The notes: a model not told the origin generated them from the letters alone. Positions 26,453 through 34,925 are shown, numbered from the stretch's first letter. The stretch is DNA of 64,000 bases from Lutispora sp003527145 (GCA_029983695.1 JASBZB010000002.1:127816-191815); one strand, 5' to 3'. Made by a program: numbers and translations.

Positions 26453-26596
26453 TTAATCATATTCCATTACCACCCTTTTTCTTATTATAAAAGAAAAGGT
26501 TATATCTGTAAATTGAGTTTTATTTAATATAGCCGTAACGGTTATATTGTCTTTGCCATACGTCTTTGTCAAATCTTTGAACTGTAAAATGGCCAT
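26453..26596 (-). pseudogene. Remnant: N-terminus of an ABC transporter ATPase downstream of the carboxypeptidase
   Basis: ATG 26596 with GGGAGG 7 bases upstream starts a 47-codon frame beginning MAILQFKDLTKTYGKDNITV, the classic first strand of a MacB/BceA-type ATPase. After about 22 residues the resemblance stops and no Walker A follows. The RBS touches the stop of the carboxypeptidase gene, so an exporter ATPase was once part of the VanRS-controlled operon. Confidence 0.5.
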
Positions 26597-26607
26597 TATT
26601 TGCCTCC

Positions 26608-27582
26608 CTATTTTCTTATGCTGTTGTATACAGCTATTGCATCGGTAATATTAAACTGTTCCGAATGGTTATCTCCTTCTGCACCGGCTGTAACCAAAAC
26701 ATATTCTTGATTACCCACTTTGGCGAGACTTGCGAGACACAGGCCAGCCTCATCAGTATATCCGGTTTTTCCTCCTAAAATTTCTCCGCCAACAATGTTT
26801 TGATCACTGAGTCCTTTAAACATGGTACTGTAAAAGGTTATCCCATAAGGATGCCTATTCGTAGGCCGTGTGGAATGACGTGACGACGTAAAAACCTCCC
26901 GGAAAGTATCATTTTGCAAAGCATAACTTAGAAGAATAGCCATATCTTTGACTGTTGTGTAATGGTTTTCATCGTGAAGTCCGATCGCATTTTCAAAATG
27001 GGTATTATCCATGCCGAGATCGGCCGCCTTTTTATTCATCATCTTTACAAAGTCTTGTTCTGAGCCTGCGATCTTATCCGCCAGCGCAATGCAAGACTCT
27101 GCACCGCTTGGAAGCAGCACCCCGTATATAAGGTCAATGCCCCTCACCTTCTCACCCGGCTGAAAACCTGCCATTGATGCATCTGCTTCGTACAGCCCCT
27201 GGAACATAGAATTGGTAAGTTTGATTTCTTCCTTCAGATCAGGTAAATTTTCTATCGCAACAATGGCTGTCATCATTTTACTCAAAGAAGCAGGATAGAT
27301 TTTTTTTTCGCTATTTTTCTGCATTAGGATGGCATGATCTTTCAAACGGATCAAAATTGCATTAGGACTGTTCAGTCTGTCGGAAGATATAGAAAAAGAG
27401 GGATGGGGTTCTATCTTTGACGGAGGAACCAGTGTTATTTTATCGGCATATTTTTTCTCAAATATTTGATGGTTTTCTGGAGTAATGATAGATTTATAAA
27501 CAAAAGCAGCAATGACAACTATCAACAAAAGTGCTACAAATATGCATACTCCTAGCTTTTTCTTTTTTACTTTTCGCACCAT
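26608..27582 (-). CDS. D-alanyl-D-alanine carboxypeptidase (serine type, peptidase S11) in a VanRS unit
   Basis: 324 residues. One N-terminal membrane anchor (about 8-28). Active-site motifs: ASLSKM (SxxK, about residue 100), PSGAES in the SxN position (Asn replaced by Ala), and GGKTGYT (KTG, about 270). It trims the terminal D-Ala from wall precursors outside the membrane. It follows vanS by about 170 bases and has its own promoter with the same box array as vanR. Comparable VanY/DacA-like genes occur in vanG- or vanD-type clusters; no vanH, ligase or vanX gene is present here, so glycopeptide resistance is not implied. Confidence 0.9.
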   Translation of the reverse strand: MVRKVKKKKLGVCIFVALLLIVVIAAFVYKSIITPENHQIFEKKYADKITLVPPSKIEPHPSFSISSDRLNSPNAILIRLKDHAILMQKNSEKKIYPASLSKMMTAIVAIENLPDLKEEIKLTNSMFQGLYEADASMAGFQPGEKVRGIDLIYGVLLPSGAESCIALADKIAGSEQDFVKMMNKKAADLGMDNTHFENAIGLHDENHYTTVKDMAILLSYALQNDTFREVFTSSRHSTRPTNRHPYGITFYSTMFKGLSDQNIVGGEILGGKTGYTDEAGLCLASLAKVGNQEYVLVTAGAEGDNHSEQFNITDAIAVYNSIRK

Positions 27583-27590
27583 AATAAAAC

Positions 27591-27637
27591 AGCTCCTTAT
27601 TCTGTGATGATATTATTCAATCACAGAACAAGGAGCT
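27591..27637 (-). repeat. Hairpin covering the carboxypeptidase ribosome site
   Basis: 18-base arms 27591-27608 and 27620-27637 with one mismatch. The downstream arm on the minus strand contains AAGGAG, the RBS of the carboxypeptidase gene, and is followed by GTTTTATTATG. In transcripts reading through from vanS the RBS would be paired or the chain terminated; in transcripts from the internal promoter the upstream arm is largely absent. Confidence 0.7.
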
Positions 27638-27678
27638 ATGTTGGAATTCCATCTTATGAACTTCTTAAGATTTTCTTA
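27612..27678 (-). promoter_or_regulatory. Carboxypeptidase promoter with three 11-bp-phased TAAG boxes
   Basis: Plus-strand CTTA at 27653, 27664 and 27675, exactly 11 bp apart, as expected for an OmpR-family regulator. On the minus strand GTGATTGAATAAT lies 29 bp past the first box and aligns with the vanR promoter element GTGATATAATAAT. Confidence 0.75.
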
Positions 27679-27751
27679 TACCGAATAGGAGATTTCAACT
27701 TTTTCTTCAAAAAAGCTTCATTGATCTAATAAACTTCGATATAAGCCTTTT

Positions 27752-28897
27752 TTATAATGGAAGATTTACTGTAAATGTAGTGTTTTCTGGGTTGCTTTCC
27801 ACAGATATTGTTCCACCGTGAGCCGTGATAATTTCTCGTGCGATTGCCAAACCCAGCCCTGCTCCACCGGTATTTGTGGAACGTGCAGAATCTAAGCGGT
27901 AAAATTTTTCAAAAATAGTTTCAAGCTTTTTCTGCGGGATTGGATTTCCCTGATTCGTAAAAGTTATAACCATAGTTTTGTCCTGCTGTTCAGCAGAAAT
28001 GTCAATGACGCTGTTTTCATAGCTATAGGCTATTGCGTTTTTCAGAATGTTATTGAACACACGGGCCAGTTTGTCCGCATCCCCGCACAGAGTGAGGCCG
28101 TCAGGCACATTGACTGACACCTGCTTCCCTTGTGGAGTCAGCATTGGATAGAATTCATCTGCCAGCTGCTGGAGCATGAAAAGTAAATTTATTTTTTCTT
28201 TATTCAAAACAATAGTTTGAAGATTAAATCTTGTGATTTCAAAAAACTCATTGATAAGCTGCTCTAAGCGATAAGCTTTTTCCAAGGTAATACCGACATA
28301 TTTTGCCTTCTGTTCAGGAGGCATATCAGAGGCTTCATCGAGAAGACTTAAGTATCCTATAACGGAGGTCAGAGGTGTCTTTATATCATGAGCCAAATAA
28401 ACGACTAAATCATTTTTGCGTTGCTCGGCCTCAAGCGCGGCTTTCTTTTGTTTTTCCAAGTTGTTTTTTATCTGATTTAGCTTATTTTCCATAAAATCCA
28501 ATTCCGGCGATAATGTAATTTCATCAACGGATTCCTCGGCAAGTTTATCCATTCCGGCACTGACCTCATCGAAGTATTTAGTAAACCAGGAAGTTGAAAA
28601 TTTAAATATAATAACCAAAAATACAAGAATTACAATTAATGTAATAACTTCTATATTGTTGTAAAATATTAACCGGTAAATTGATAAAGCAACGTTTTCG
28701 CGCAAATGTAACGTATCCTTTAAAAATTGTACAATACTATCCCCAACACTAAAGTTTTTTTGAATTACAAAACGCAGGAGGATAACAGTTGCAGCCGTGG
28801 CAAAAATAATAAGAAACATTCGAAAGAATACTTTTCTTTTTAATTTTGTATAATCATTCCTTCTTTTATCTCTCCTACTTTTCAATTTTATAGCCAA
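27752..28897 (-). CDS. vanS-like: VanS-type sensor histidine kinase
   Basis: 381 residues. Two membrane helices (about 25-47 and 78-102) bracket a short outer loop, then HAMP-like linker, H-box LAHDIKTPLTSVIGYL (phospho-His about 170), N-box NILKNAIAYSY, and G-boxes GGAGLGLAIAREI. Wording of the H-box region and C-terminus closely follows VanS of van clusters. Overlaps the 3' end of vanR by 23 bases. It would phosphorylate VanR in response to a wall signal that cannot be read from the sequence. Confidence 0.9.
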   Translation of the reverse strand: MAIKLKSRRDKRRNDYTKLKRKVFFRMFLIIFATAATVILLRFVIQKNFSVGDSIVQFLKDTLHLRENVALSIYRLIFYNNIEVITLIVILVFLVIIFKFSTSWFTKYFDEVSAGMDKLAEESVDEITLSPELDFMENKLNQIKNNLEKQKKAALEAEQRKNDLVVYLAHDIKTPLTSVIGYLSLLDEASDMPPEQKAKYVGITLEKAYRLEQLINEFFEITRFNLQTIVLNKEKINLLFMLQQLADEFYPMLTPQGKQVSVNVPDGLTLCGDADKLARVFNNILKNAIAYSYENSVIDISAEQQDKTMVITFTNQGNPIPQKKLETIFEKFYRLDSARSTNTGGAGLGLAIAREIITAHGGTISVESNPENTTFTVNLPL

Positions 28898-29582
28898 CCC
28901 CCCATACCGTTTTGATATATTTAGGATGTTCTGCGCTGTCGTGCATTTTTTCTCTCAAATGTCGGATATGGACCATTACCGTATTATTGCTATTGGTGAA
29001 ATACTTGTCTCCCCATACCTCATGGAACAATTCTTCCGAACTGACCACACGTCCGCGATTGGAACAAAGGACCCAAAGAATTGAGAACTCTGTAGGAGTA
29101 AGAGATAGCTTTTTTTCATTCAGCGTACATTCATGTGTATCCATGTCCAATACCAAACCGGAAAAGGCAATCAAGTGTTCTTCTCGGTTTGGCTCCCCAG
29201 AATTATATTTGGTAAATCTTCGGAGCTGCGCCTTTACACGGGCAATAAGTTCCAAAGGGCGGAACGGTTTAGTGATATAATCGTCCGCACCTAATGTCAG
29301 CCCGGTAATTTTATCGATTTCTTCTTCTTTGGCTGTCAGCATGATAACCGGAAAATTATGCTTTTCCCGGATTTGCTGACAGATTGAAAAACCGTCTACA
29401 TCAGGTAGCATGACATCCAAAATAGCCAAATCCAATCTTTCATTTTCAATGCAGTTAAGAGCATCCTTCCCGTTATAAAATTTAAAGACCTTATAATTCT
29501 CATTTTTCAAATAGACTTCAACCAAATCGGCAATTGCTTGCTCATCATCAACTATTAAAATATTTCCAGCCAAAAGCGTCAT
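28875..29582 (-). CDS. vanR-like: VanR-type response regulator (OmpR family)
   Basis: 235 residues. Receiver domain with acidic pocket DDE and phospho-acceptor in LAILDVMLPDVDG (about residue 56), Lys in YITKPFRP; C-terminal winged helix with SLTPTEFSILWVL and the VanR-typical ending NTVMVHIRHLREKM and KYIKTVWGVGYKIE. Together with vanS it forms a two-component system. Promoter upstream has three phased boxes and a TATAAT without a good -35, fitting autoactivation. Confidence 0.92.
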   Translation of the reverse strand: MTLLAGNILIVDDEQAIADLVEVYLKNENYKVFKFYNGKDALNCIENERLDLAILDVMLPDVDGFSICQQIREKHNFPVIMLTAKEEEIDKITGLTLGADDYITKPFRPLELIARVKAQLRRFTKYNSGEPNREEHLIAFSGLVLDMDTHECTLNEKKLSLTPTEFSILWVLCSNRGRVVSSEELFHEVWGDKYFTNSNNTVMVHIRHLREKMHDSAEHPKYIKTVWGVGYKIEK

Positions 29583-29611
29583 CTTCTCTCTTTTAAGTAT
29601 ATATCCCCATG

Positions 29612-29679
29612 ATTATTATATCACGAAGCAAAAATCCATTTTATAGCTTTTTACTTATTAAAATCTTAAGATTTTCTTA
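29612..29679 (-). promoter_or_regulatory. vanR promoter with three 11-bp-phased TAAG boxes
   Basis: CTTA on the plus strand at 29654, 29665 and 29676, 11 bp apart. Minus-strand TATAAT at 29620-29615 inside GTGATATAATAAT, 30 bp past the first box; the -35 position reads TAAAAT. A 15-mer CTTAAGATTTTCTTA (29665-29679) recurs exactly at 27664-27678. Confidence 0.78.
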
Positions 29680-29795
29680 ATATCGCGATAATGACGCTTA
29701 ACATAATTTAACCCTTCCGGCCCTTTTTCCGCAAATTCCGCTATTCCTGTTTCAAGAATTTCCGCCAGTTTTTCTTCTGTCAGCTTTTTCAGCAT
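29658..29795 (-). CDS. Short ORF, TetR N-terminus-like, probably a remnant
   Basis: 45 residues from ATG 29795 with GAGG nearby, 13 bases after the aldolase stop. The beginning MLKKLTEEKLAEILETGIAE and following FAEKGPEGL look like the first helix of a TetR regulator, then the frame ends before an HTH. Its 3' end overlaps the vanR box array. Either a gene remnant or a small co-translated peptide. Confidence 0.35.
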   Translation of the reverse strand: MLKKLTEEKLAEILETGIAEFAEKGPEGLNYVKRHYRDIKKILRF

Positions 29796-29808
29796 ATATT
29801 TTACCTCA

Positions 29809-30936
29809 TTATTTTTTCATCTTCGAATATTTCTTTACATATATAATTCGTTGAATGCAAGCATCCGCTGTGCTTAGCCGGTCTGTCTTATGCAGTGCGG
29901 CAGCATATAAATCTGCCGCGCACCCCTTCCTCAGCACCATAGCCACCGCTTCCGCATCGCTTTCGGTTATTCCCGTACACAGGGCGCCTTCATTCTCCAG
30001 CAAAACAGCGTTTTTATTCTTTAATTCCTTTGCCACAGCTTTTATATTTATAAAGCCGTTTTTCACCGTCTTGATATTTACGCCTGCAATCTGGGCAAGG
30101 TCATCTAACAATGGCTTTAAAATCCGTCCGGTGCTGCTGGCTTCCACTACCTCATCCTCTGTGGAATGGATGATATGAATAGCATTGCCGCATTTATAAA
30201 TTTCAGCATGAAGCACCGCCGCTTTTGGGGCACCTTCAGGCAGCCCTTCTATCTTGTATTCGGCAGTATGCCCGCCGCATTCCAGAATAAATATATTCCC
30301 TTCCCGTTTACTCCTTCCGTAATCCGGAATGGAGACCGGCGGCTTTTTATTTTCTCCGCATGCCTTTCGGTACCTTTCTTCTGCCATATTTTCAAGAGCC
30401 AGCGCAATTTCAAAGGAGTTCTCAAGGTCTTTTCCCATACACATTGTTCCGTGATACTTCATCAGTACAGCTTTACTCCCGGGATAATTACATACCGCTT
30501 CCGCCACCTTCTTACGAAGCTTCCCGGTTGACGGCATTCCATAGGCTGCACAGGGAACTGTGTCTCCCAATATTCTTTTATATTCGTCATCATGCACTTC
30601 AATGTCTTTTCCTTCAATGCTTAGGACAGAAGCCATTACCTGGTGCGTATGGATTATAAAATTAACCTCCGGCCGCATCCGGTAGGCTTCCGCATGTATC
30701 CCCTTTTCACTGGAGGGTTTTATGTTCCCCTCATAGGAGCAATCCGCGATATCAACCGCCACTATCTGCTCTGGGTTGAGTGTCTCATAGGCCAAGCCGC
30801 TTGGAGTTACTACAAATTGTTCATCTGAAATCCTAGCGCTGATATTTCCCCATGTCCTTGCTATAAGGCCCTTTTCCACCAGTATTTTTCCTGCTCGGAT
30901 TACAAGCTCTTTTGCCTCTTCTATTGAATATGCCAT
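29809..30936 (-). CDS. Class II aldolase/adducin protein with two tandem aldolase-like domains
   Basis: 375 residues, nearly double the usual 210-230. Domain 1 (about 1-200) is a complete fuculose-aldolase-like domain: TWGNISAR, TPSG, SSEKGIHAEAY, zinc ligands HTHQ (about 96-98) and YHG (about 160). Domain 2 (about 215-370) repeats the fold (VLHAEIYKCGNAIHIIHST, EASSTGRIL, ENEGALCTG) but lacks the HxH pair and third His, so it is probably non-catalytic. The enzyme would cleave or epimerise a small sugar phosphate or act on a related C-C bond. It is upstream of the TetR-like remnant and next to a decayed class III aminotransferase. Confidence 0.85.
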   Translation of the reverse strand: MAYSIEEAKELVIRAGKILVEKGLIARTWGNISARISDEQFVVTPSGLAYETLNPEQIVAVDIADCSYEGNIKPSSEKGIHAEAYRMRPEVNFIIHTHQVMASVLSIEGKDIEVHDDEYKRILGDTVPCAAYGMPSTGKLRKKVAEAVCNYPGSKAVLMKYHGTMCMGKDLENSFEIALALENMAEERYRKACGENKKPPVSIPDYGRSKREGNIFILECGGHTAEYKIEGLPEGAPKAAVLHAEIYKCGNAIHIIHSTEDEVVEASSTGRILKPLLDDLAQIAGVNIKTVKNGFINIKAVAKELKNKNAVLLENEGALCTGITESDAEAVAMVLRKGCAADLYAAALHKTDRLSTADACIQRIIYVKKYSKMKK

Positions 30937-30973
30937 ATTAACTCCAATCTATGCGCTCACGCGCATGTACAAA

Positions 30974-31305
30974 TCAAGAAATATCAACAGGTCCGCATTT
31001 TGGCAAAACACGTTGAAACCTTACTAATACATCATCTATCATATCTTCAGTATATGCAGCACTTGTATATAATCTTGAGCCGGCCAATGTTACAATTCCT
31101 TCCGCCATATATGCGGCTCCCATATGCGCCATACAATCTTTGTGGCCTCCTACTCCGCCTGCAGCAAGTCATAATACCAATTCCCGTCAATATCATATAA
31201 TTTTGCGCCTTCAGCTTTCGTTATTACGATAGGAAACGGATAATTAAACGCCAGATTATGCTGTACCCCATCGGGTATTATTTGTTTTGCTTCATCAATA
31301 CTGGC
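30974..31305 (-). pseudogene. Decayed class III aminotransferase (glutamate-1-semialdehyde aminotransferase-like)
   Basis: The first part (31305 to about 31160) reads IIPDGVQHNLAFNYPFPIVI and AKLYDIDGNWYYDLLQA, the N-terminus of the GSA-aminotransferase family. The frame then shifts at about 31155 and continues with AHMGAAYMAEGIVTLAGSRL and TEDMIDDVLVRFQRVLP, the C-terminus. The roughly 300 residues with the PLP lysine are missing. It overlaps the end of the radical SAM gene by 28 bases. Stop at 30974. Confidence 0.75.
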
Positions 31306-32408
31306 TTATAGTCATCAGGCAGTTCTTCTTCACTTAAAAATTTGAAATTGTCATCATTAAGTATTGGTATAAATACTTCGTATGGAATCCTGGAAAACTC
31401 ACAGGCATAATCACTGGCTCCGAACCACATACCTTCTTTGCTGCTCAAATTTAAGCCTCGAGCAAACTTCGTATAGTTTGAGCAATCATGAACTGCTAAA
31501 TCCCAGCTCTCTTCATCGGCTATTTTCATGAATTTCAGAGTTAATTCCCTGCTCCAAATCGGGGATATATAGCCTTGCCTGGAAATATACATGTTTTCTC
31601 CGTAATAATTGTATATGTTATTCTCATTTAAATGCAATTCTGCACAATTGATAAAATCGAGTTTTGTCTCTAAAATCGCTTGCTTTTTCTTAAAAAATGC
31701 TTCGAAAAACTCAAGAGTCATGGGAGTTTCAATACCTACATTTTCAATATATTTTTTGGCTATTCCAATATTTTCAATAACCTTATCTGAACAATTAGTA
31801 GCACCCAGGTTGAAACGTATCTCATCAAGGCCGGCTTCACCTAATGCTTTCAATGTCTCTTCCGCAGCTAAAGTGCCATTTGTATATAGATGTTGATAAA
31901 TTTGAGCATCATTAAATTTCTTTATAATCGAATAGTATTTTTCAATTTCTATGAATGGCTCTAAATAAACGTAGGAAATGCCAGTGGGCTTCTGTTGGAT
32001 AGAAAGAAGCAAATCAATATCCTTCTCATAAAATTTAGTGCCTCCGATTTCCCACATACCTTCGCCAACGGGAGAAATATCATCTAGTTCTCCATAATTA
32101 TAACAGAACTTGCACTCTAGGTTACATTTGTTCGTTTTCCTAATTGCACCCAAGCCAGTGCCCAACAGGCAAGAACGGCATCCTTTTGAAAATTTATTTT
32201 CATTTCCTACAAAAAAAGTTCTATTCTCTAAAGTTTTCAAACCTCTAATTCCCAACATTAACGCATCATTTCTATGATCTATCGCTGCCTCAATTTGTGC
32301 AAAGGTAGAGCAAATGATTTCTTCATGTTTTGTACTAATCTTCGCTTTCTCAGGCAATTGTGAAAAAAAATCAAACCATATCAAAGCATCTTTCTTTGAA
32401 ATTTTCAT
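31278..32408 (-). CDS. Radical SAM protein
   Basis: 376 residues. Cluster motif CNLECKFC (CxxxCxxC, about residues 97-104) in a TIM-barrel context; two extra Cys just before it (CRSCLLG, about 78-84) may bind an additional cluster or be structural. No SPASM-type Cys-rich C-terminus. The barrel segments YVYLEPFIEI, YTNGTL and GLDEIRFNLG are typical. Specific reaction unknown; the ancient neighbour set was a class III aminotransferase and an aldolase-like gene, now partly decayed. Confidence 0.85.
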   Translation of the reverse strand: MKISKKDALIWFDFFSQLPEKAKISTKHEEIICSTFAQIEAAIDHRNDALMLGIRGLKTLENRTFFVGNENKFSKGCRSCLLGTGLGAIRKTNKCNLECKFCYNYGELDDISPVGEGMWEIGGTKFYEKDIDLLLSIQQKPTGISYVYLEPFIEIEKYYSIIKKFNDAQIYQHLYTNGTLAAEETLKALGEAGLDEIRFNLGATNCSDKVIENIGIAKKYIENVGIETPMTLEFFEAFFKKKQAILETKLDFINCAELHLNENNIYNYYGENMYISRQGYISPIWSRELTLKFMKIADEESWDLAVHDCSNYTKFARGLNLSSKEGMWFGASDYACEFSRIPYEVFIPILNDDNFKFLSEEELPDDYKPVLMKQNK

Positions 32409-32449
32409 AACGTATCATCCCCTAATTAAATGATTGCTGTAAAGTGATT

Positions 32450-32614
32450 CTAAATAACCACTAAACCTTTATACCTGTCTTTTGGCAAAACTCCCGGAAT
32501 TACCCGCTGCCATTCCAAGCCATTTTCACACCGTTTACAACTATTTTGGAAGGTATGGGCAATCGCAAACCCCTCGCTGAACCGAGCTATTGCTATGAAA
32601 GTTTTACGATTCAT
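32450..32614 (-). CDS. Short ORF of unknown function
   Basis: 54 residues from ATG 32614 with GAGG about 11 bases upstream. Contains one CKRC pair (SCKRCENGLEW) and is basic. No family recognised; could be a remnant. Confidence 0.25.
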   Translation of the reverse strand: MNRKTFIAIARFSEGFAIAHTFQNSCKRCENGLEWQRVIPGVLPKDRYKGLVVI

Positions 32615-33031
32615 ATAAATGATTCCTCATATTTTAGCTACCACGTTCCGAATAATTCAGACACAACTTATGGAACATGATCTTATTAAGCCATCCATGA
32701 ATGTCCATTAAATAAATATTCTGCTTTAACATTATGACATTTAGTGGCTTCTTTTTCAAGTTTAGTTTAAAATACAAACCTCGAGGCTATTCCGTTTATT
32801 TCCTCTGCTGCCCCCGCTATTACAAGTCCCAGTGGCATGTATCTATATAATACTATTTTGGATTTTGATGCTGCAGAAATGGACAGCTTTATAAAATTAT
32901 TGAAAAAGCAGGACTAAACTACACTGATGGCCTGCTGCAGAAATACAAAATCGTATTGAGCTATATAAAAAGCAAAGGCATCGGAGCTTTTGGTTTCAAT
33001 GCCTTCGCTTTCATTTGTTTTTTGAACTTCA
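32615..33031. other. Gene-poor interval with no clear gene
   Basis: Short open stretches only. On the plus strand 32818-32918 reads SPSGMYLYNTILDFDAAEMD and ends at a stop, which looks like the tail of a lost gene but cannot be assigned. No RNA gene or promoter was recognised. Confidence 0.4.
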
Positions 33032-33769
33032 TTATCCAGCAGCATATGCTTCAGCTGCAAAGCAGATATAGTAGCTTAAACCTGTCTGTTGTCCTTCGAT
33101 CATTTGCCTATGGAAATCATCTGTCATTAAAAACCTCGTTTGAGCTGCAAAACCATTTGCATCGATGCTCATATCCTGCTGCATGAACTTGATATGCTTT
33201 TCAATTGCATCTGATACATTCTTGTCATTTACACTGACACCGTTCTTCAGCGAGGCTGCCATAAACGACATGAATTCAGCTGCTTCATGGGCTTTTTGGT
33301 TCATTGCATCTGCATTGATTTCGCTTGTATCAATCTCATAGCCGTATTTTCCCCGCAAATGCTCATTCTGACCAGCAATTGCTTCCTCCCATTCCTTTTT
33401 ATTTAATCCGTTAAACATTTTTTCCTCACTCATAGGTACTCCTTTCTCTTCATGTTGGATCGTTTCCTCCAGGGTACGCAAAATGCCGACAAGCCTTTGC
33501 TCTCTTGCTTTTAACAGTGAATACTGTTCGCTAAGACAATTCAGCCGGTCCGGTTCATTGTCCAATGTGTTTTTAATATTTTCCAAAGATAAATCCAACT
33601 CGCGATAAAATAAAATCTGCTGCAATCGTTTTAGTTCCTTATCGCCATAATAGCGATAACCATTTTCGGCTATACTTTCCGGCATTAATAATCCGATTTT
33701 CTGATAGTGGTACAATGTCTTAATTGTCACACCGGAAAGTTCAGCTACTTCATGTACTGTATAGGGCAC
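33032..33769 (-). CDS. TipA-like MerR regulator with TipAS effector domain
   Basis: 245 residues, GTG start with GAGGTGA upstream. MerR HTH (about 1-70: YTVHEVAELSGVTIKTLYHY, IGLLMP), coiled coil (about 75-110), then an all-helical TipAS domain (about 120-245) that in TipAL binds thiopeptides and other drugs. Its own promoter has the 19-bp spacer and central dyad typical of MerR control, so it is probably autoactivated by ligand. No exporter follows directly. Confidence 0.92.
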   Translation of the reverse strand: MPYTVHEVAELSGVTIKTLYHYQKIGLLMPESIAENGYRYYGDKELKRLQQILFYRELDLSLENIKNTLDNEPDRLNCLSEQYSLLKAREQRLVGILRTLEETIQHEEKGVPMSEEKMFNGLNKKEWEEAIAGQNEHLRGKYGYEIDTSEINADAMNQKAHEAAEFMSFMAASLKNGVSVNDKNVSDAIEKHIKFMQQDMSIDANGFAAQTRFLMTDDFHRQMIEGQQTGLSYYICFAAEAYAAG

Positions 33770-33789
33770 TTGACTTCACCTCATCATCC

Positions 33790-33820
33790 AATATAAACCC
33801 TTACCTTAGGTTGGAGTCAA
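33790..33820 (-). promoter_or_regulatory. MerR-type promoter of the TipA-like gene
   Basis: Minus-strand TTGACT (33820-33815), 19-base spacer, TATATT (33795-33790). The spacer holds the dyad ACCTTAGGT (33803-33811). A 19-bp spacer with central dyad is the hallmark of MerR-activated promoters. Confidence 0.85.
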
Positions 33821-34033
33821 GCATTTTTTGAAGATTTTATTTCTAACTGTCTCGCAGTTCGGTCTTTTAATGTAACAGCTGTAAAGCTTGGGTTTATTCT
33901 AAGCAGCAGTCATCGTATTCCCAGGGACTGGCCGTTGGATCCTTCCGGATATGGGAATATATATTTTTCTTTATTTTCTATTGTGAATTTGGCTAATTTT
34001 GCAGCGATACTCCATTTTTTATACAAAAATTAT

Positions 34034-34069
34034 ACCCCCGATACGTTCCCATGAACGCATATCGAGGGT
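34034..34069 (-). terminator. Terminator after the tspO-like gene
   Basis: Imperfect hairpin with CCCCCGATACGTTC and GAACGCATATCGAGGG arms (a two-base bulge and one mismatch), followed on the minus strand by TATAATTTTTG. The 33821-34033 interval beyond it shows no gene. Confidence 0.7.
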
Positions 34070-34089
34070 TGAAGTTAATCTAGTAATTT

Positions 34090-34875
34090 TTAATCACGTG
34101 AAGGAAGAATTAAAAATTGATTCCTATATAATTGGATAGCAGCAACACCTAGGAGGATTGCCATTCCACCAAGGGATACCATTTGCACAATAGGAAATTC
34201 CCCGTTAAAGCCTTCTGGTGAACTTAAGAATTGATAAATTCCAAAGTAAGCCCATGCAACCGGAAGGGGAAAAGCAGCATTAAGGTTCTTTAAAAGCGTT
34301 GCAATGATTAATAAGACTGCTACTATAAGAATGATGATAGCCCAAACATCATCAGAAATACCGAATCTGCTCCATTCTAACTTGATAAGTGTAGCTGCTA
34401 TATTAACAACTGTTGCTATAAATAACCAACCTGTATAAAGCCCAAAGCTTAAAGGAAGAATCCAGTGTTTTCCTTTCTGTATTTTAAGAAGTTTCTGGCA
34501 TATTAAGGATAATATTATTACAAATCCTAGAATAAAAAGCACGGATAGTTCAAGCAGCATATAAGAGAAAGCAATAATCCAAGCTATATTTAAAATACAA
34601 GAGATTCTAAATAGTAATGTAATTTGATCTATAGCGCTCTGATAATACGGATCATTTCTTTTAACTATCATTACAATAACTGAAATAATCAATAATGAGT
34701 AGATAACACTCCATATACTGAAAGTAGTTGGACTTGGTGTTATTAAAGTAACATACATATCCGATATTTGTTTTTGTGTAAAGCCATTGATTAACCCTAT
34801 AGCACCTAATAAATTAATTGCCAGGGCAGCTACCAAAAATATAAGATTAATCCATGCGTCTTTGACAATATTCAT
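34090..34875 (-). CDS. TspO/MBR-related membrane protein
   Basis: 261 residues from ATG 34875 with GAGGAGG upstream. About seven hydrophobic helices. The segment ITPSPTTFSIWSVIYSLLI (about residues 45-65) and later WLFIATVVNIAATLIKLEW are typical of the extended tryptophan-rich TspO-like sensory proteins of Firmicutes. TspO proteins bind tetrapyrroles and are linked to light, oxygen and stress responses. It is divergently transcribed from a B12-type regulator plus UvsE, across 138 bases that carry a palindromic operator within its promoter, suggesting shared control. Confidence 0.8.
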   Translation of the reverse strand: MNIVKDAWINLIFLVAALAINLLGAIGLINGFTQKQISDMYVTLITPSPTTFSIWSVIYSLLIISVIVMIVKRNDPYYQSAIDQITLLFRISCILNIAWIIAFSYMLLELSVLFILGFVIILSLICQKLLKIQKGKHWILPLSFGLYTGWLFIATVVNIAATLIKLEWSRFGISDDVWAIIILIVAVLLIIATLLKNLNAAFPLPVAWAYFGIYQFLSSPEGFNGEFPIVQMVSLGGMAILLGVAAIQLYRNQFLILPSRD

Positions 34876-34925
34876 ATATTTCCTCCTCAAATGAGTATTT
34901 AGATATTATTACCTATCCTAAGTCA

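Noticed and set aside
26453..29679. A glycopeptide-resistance operon
   Set aside because: vanR/vanS-like genes are present, but there is no ligase, vanH, vanX or vanT gene; only a carboxypeptidase.
33821..34033. Another ANT(6) fragment on the minus strand (a YDDCC-like stretch)
   Set aside because: The match is only a few residues in one frame without the conserved context.
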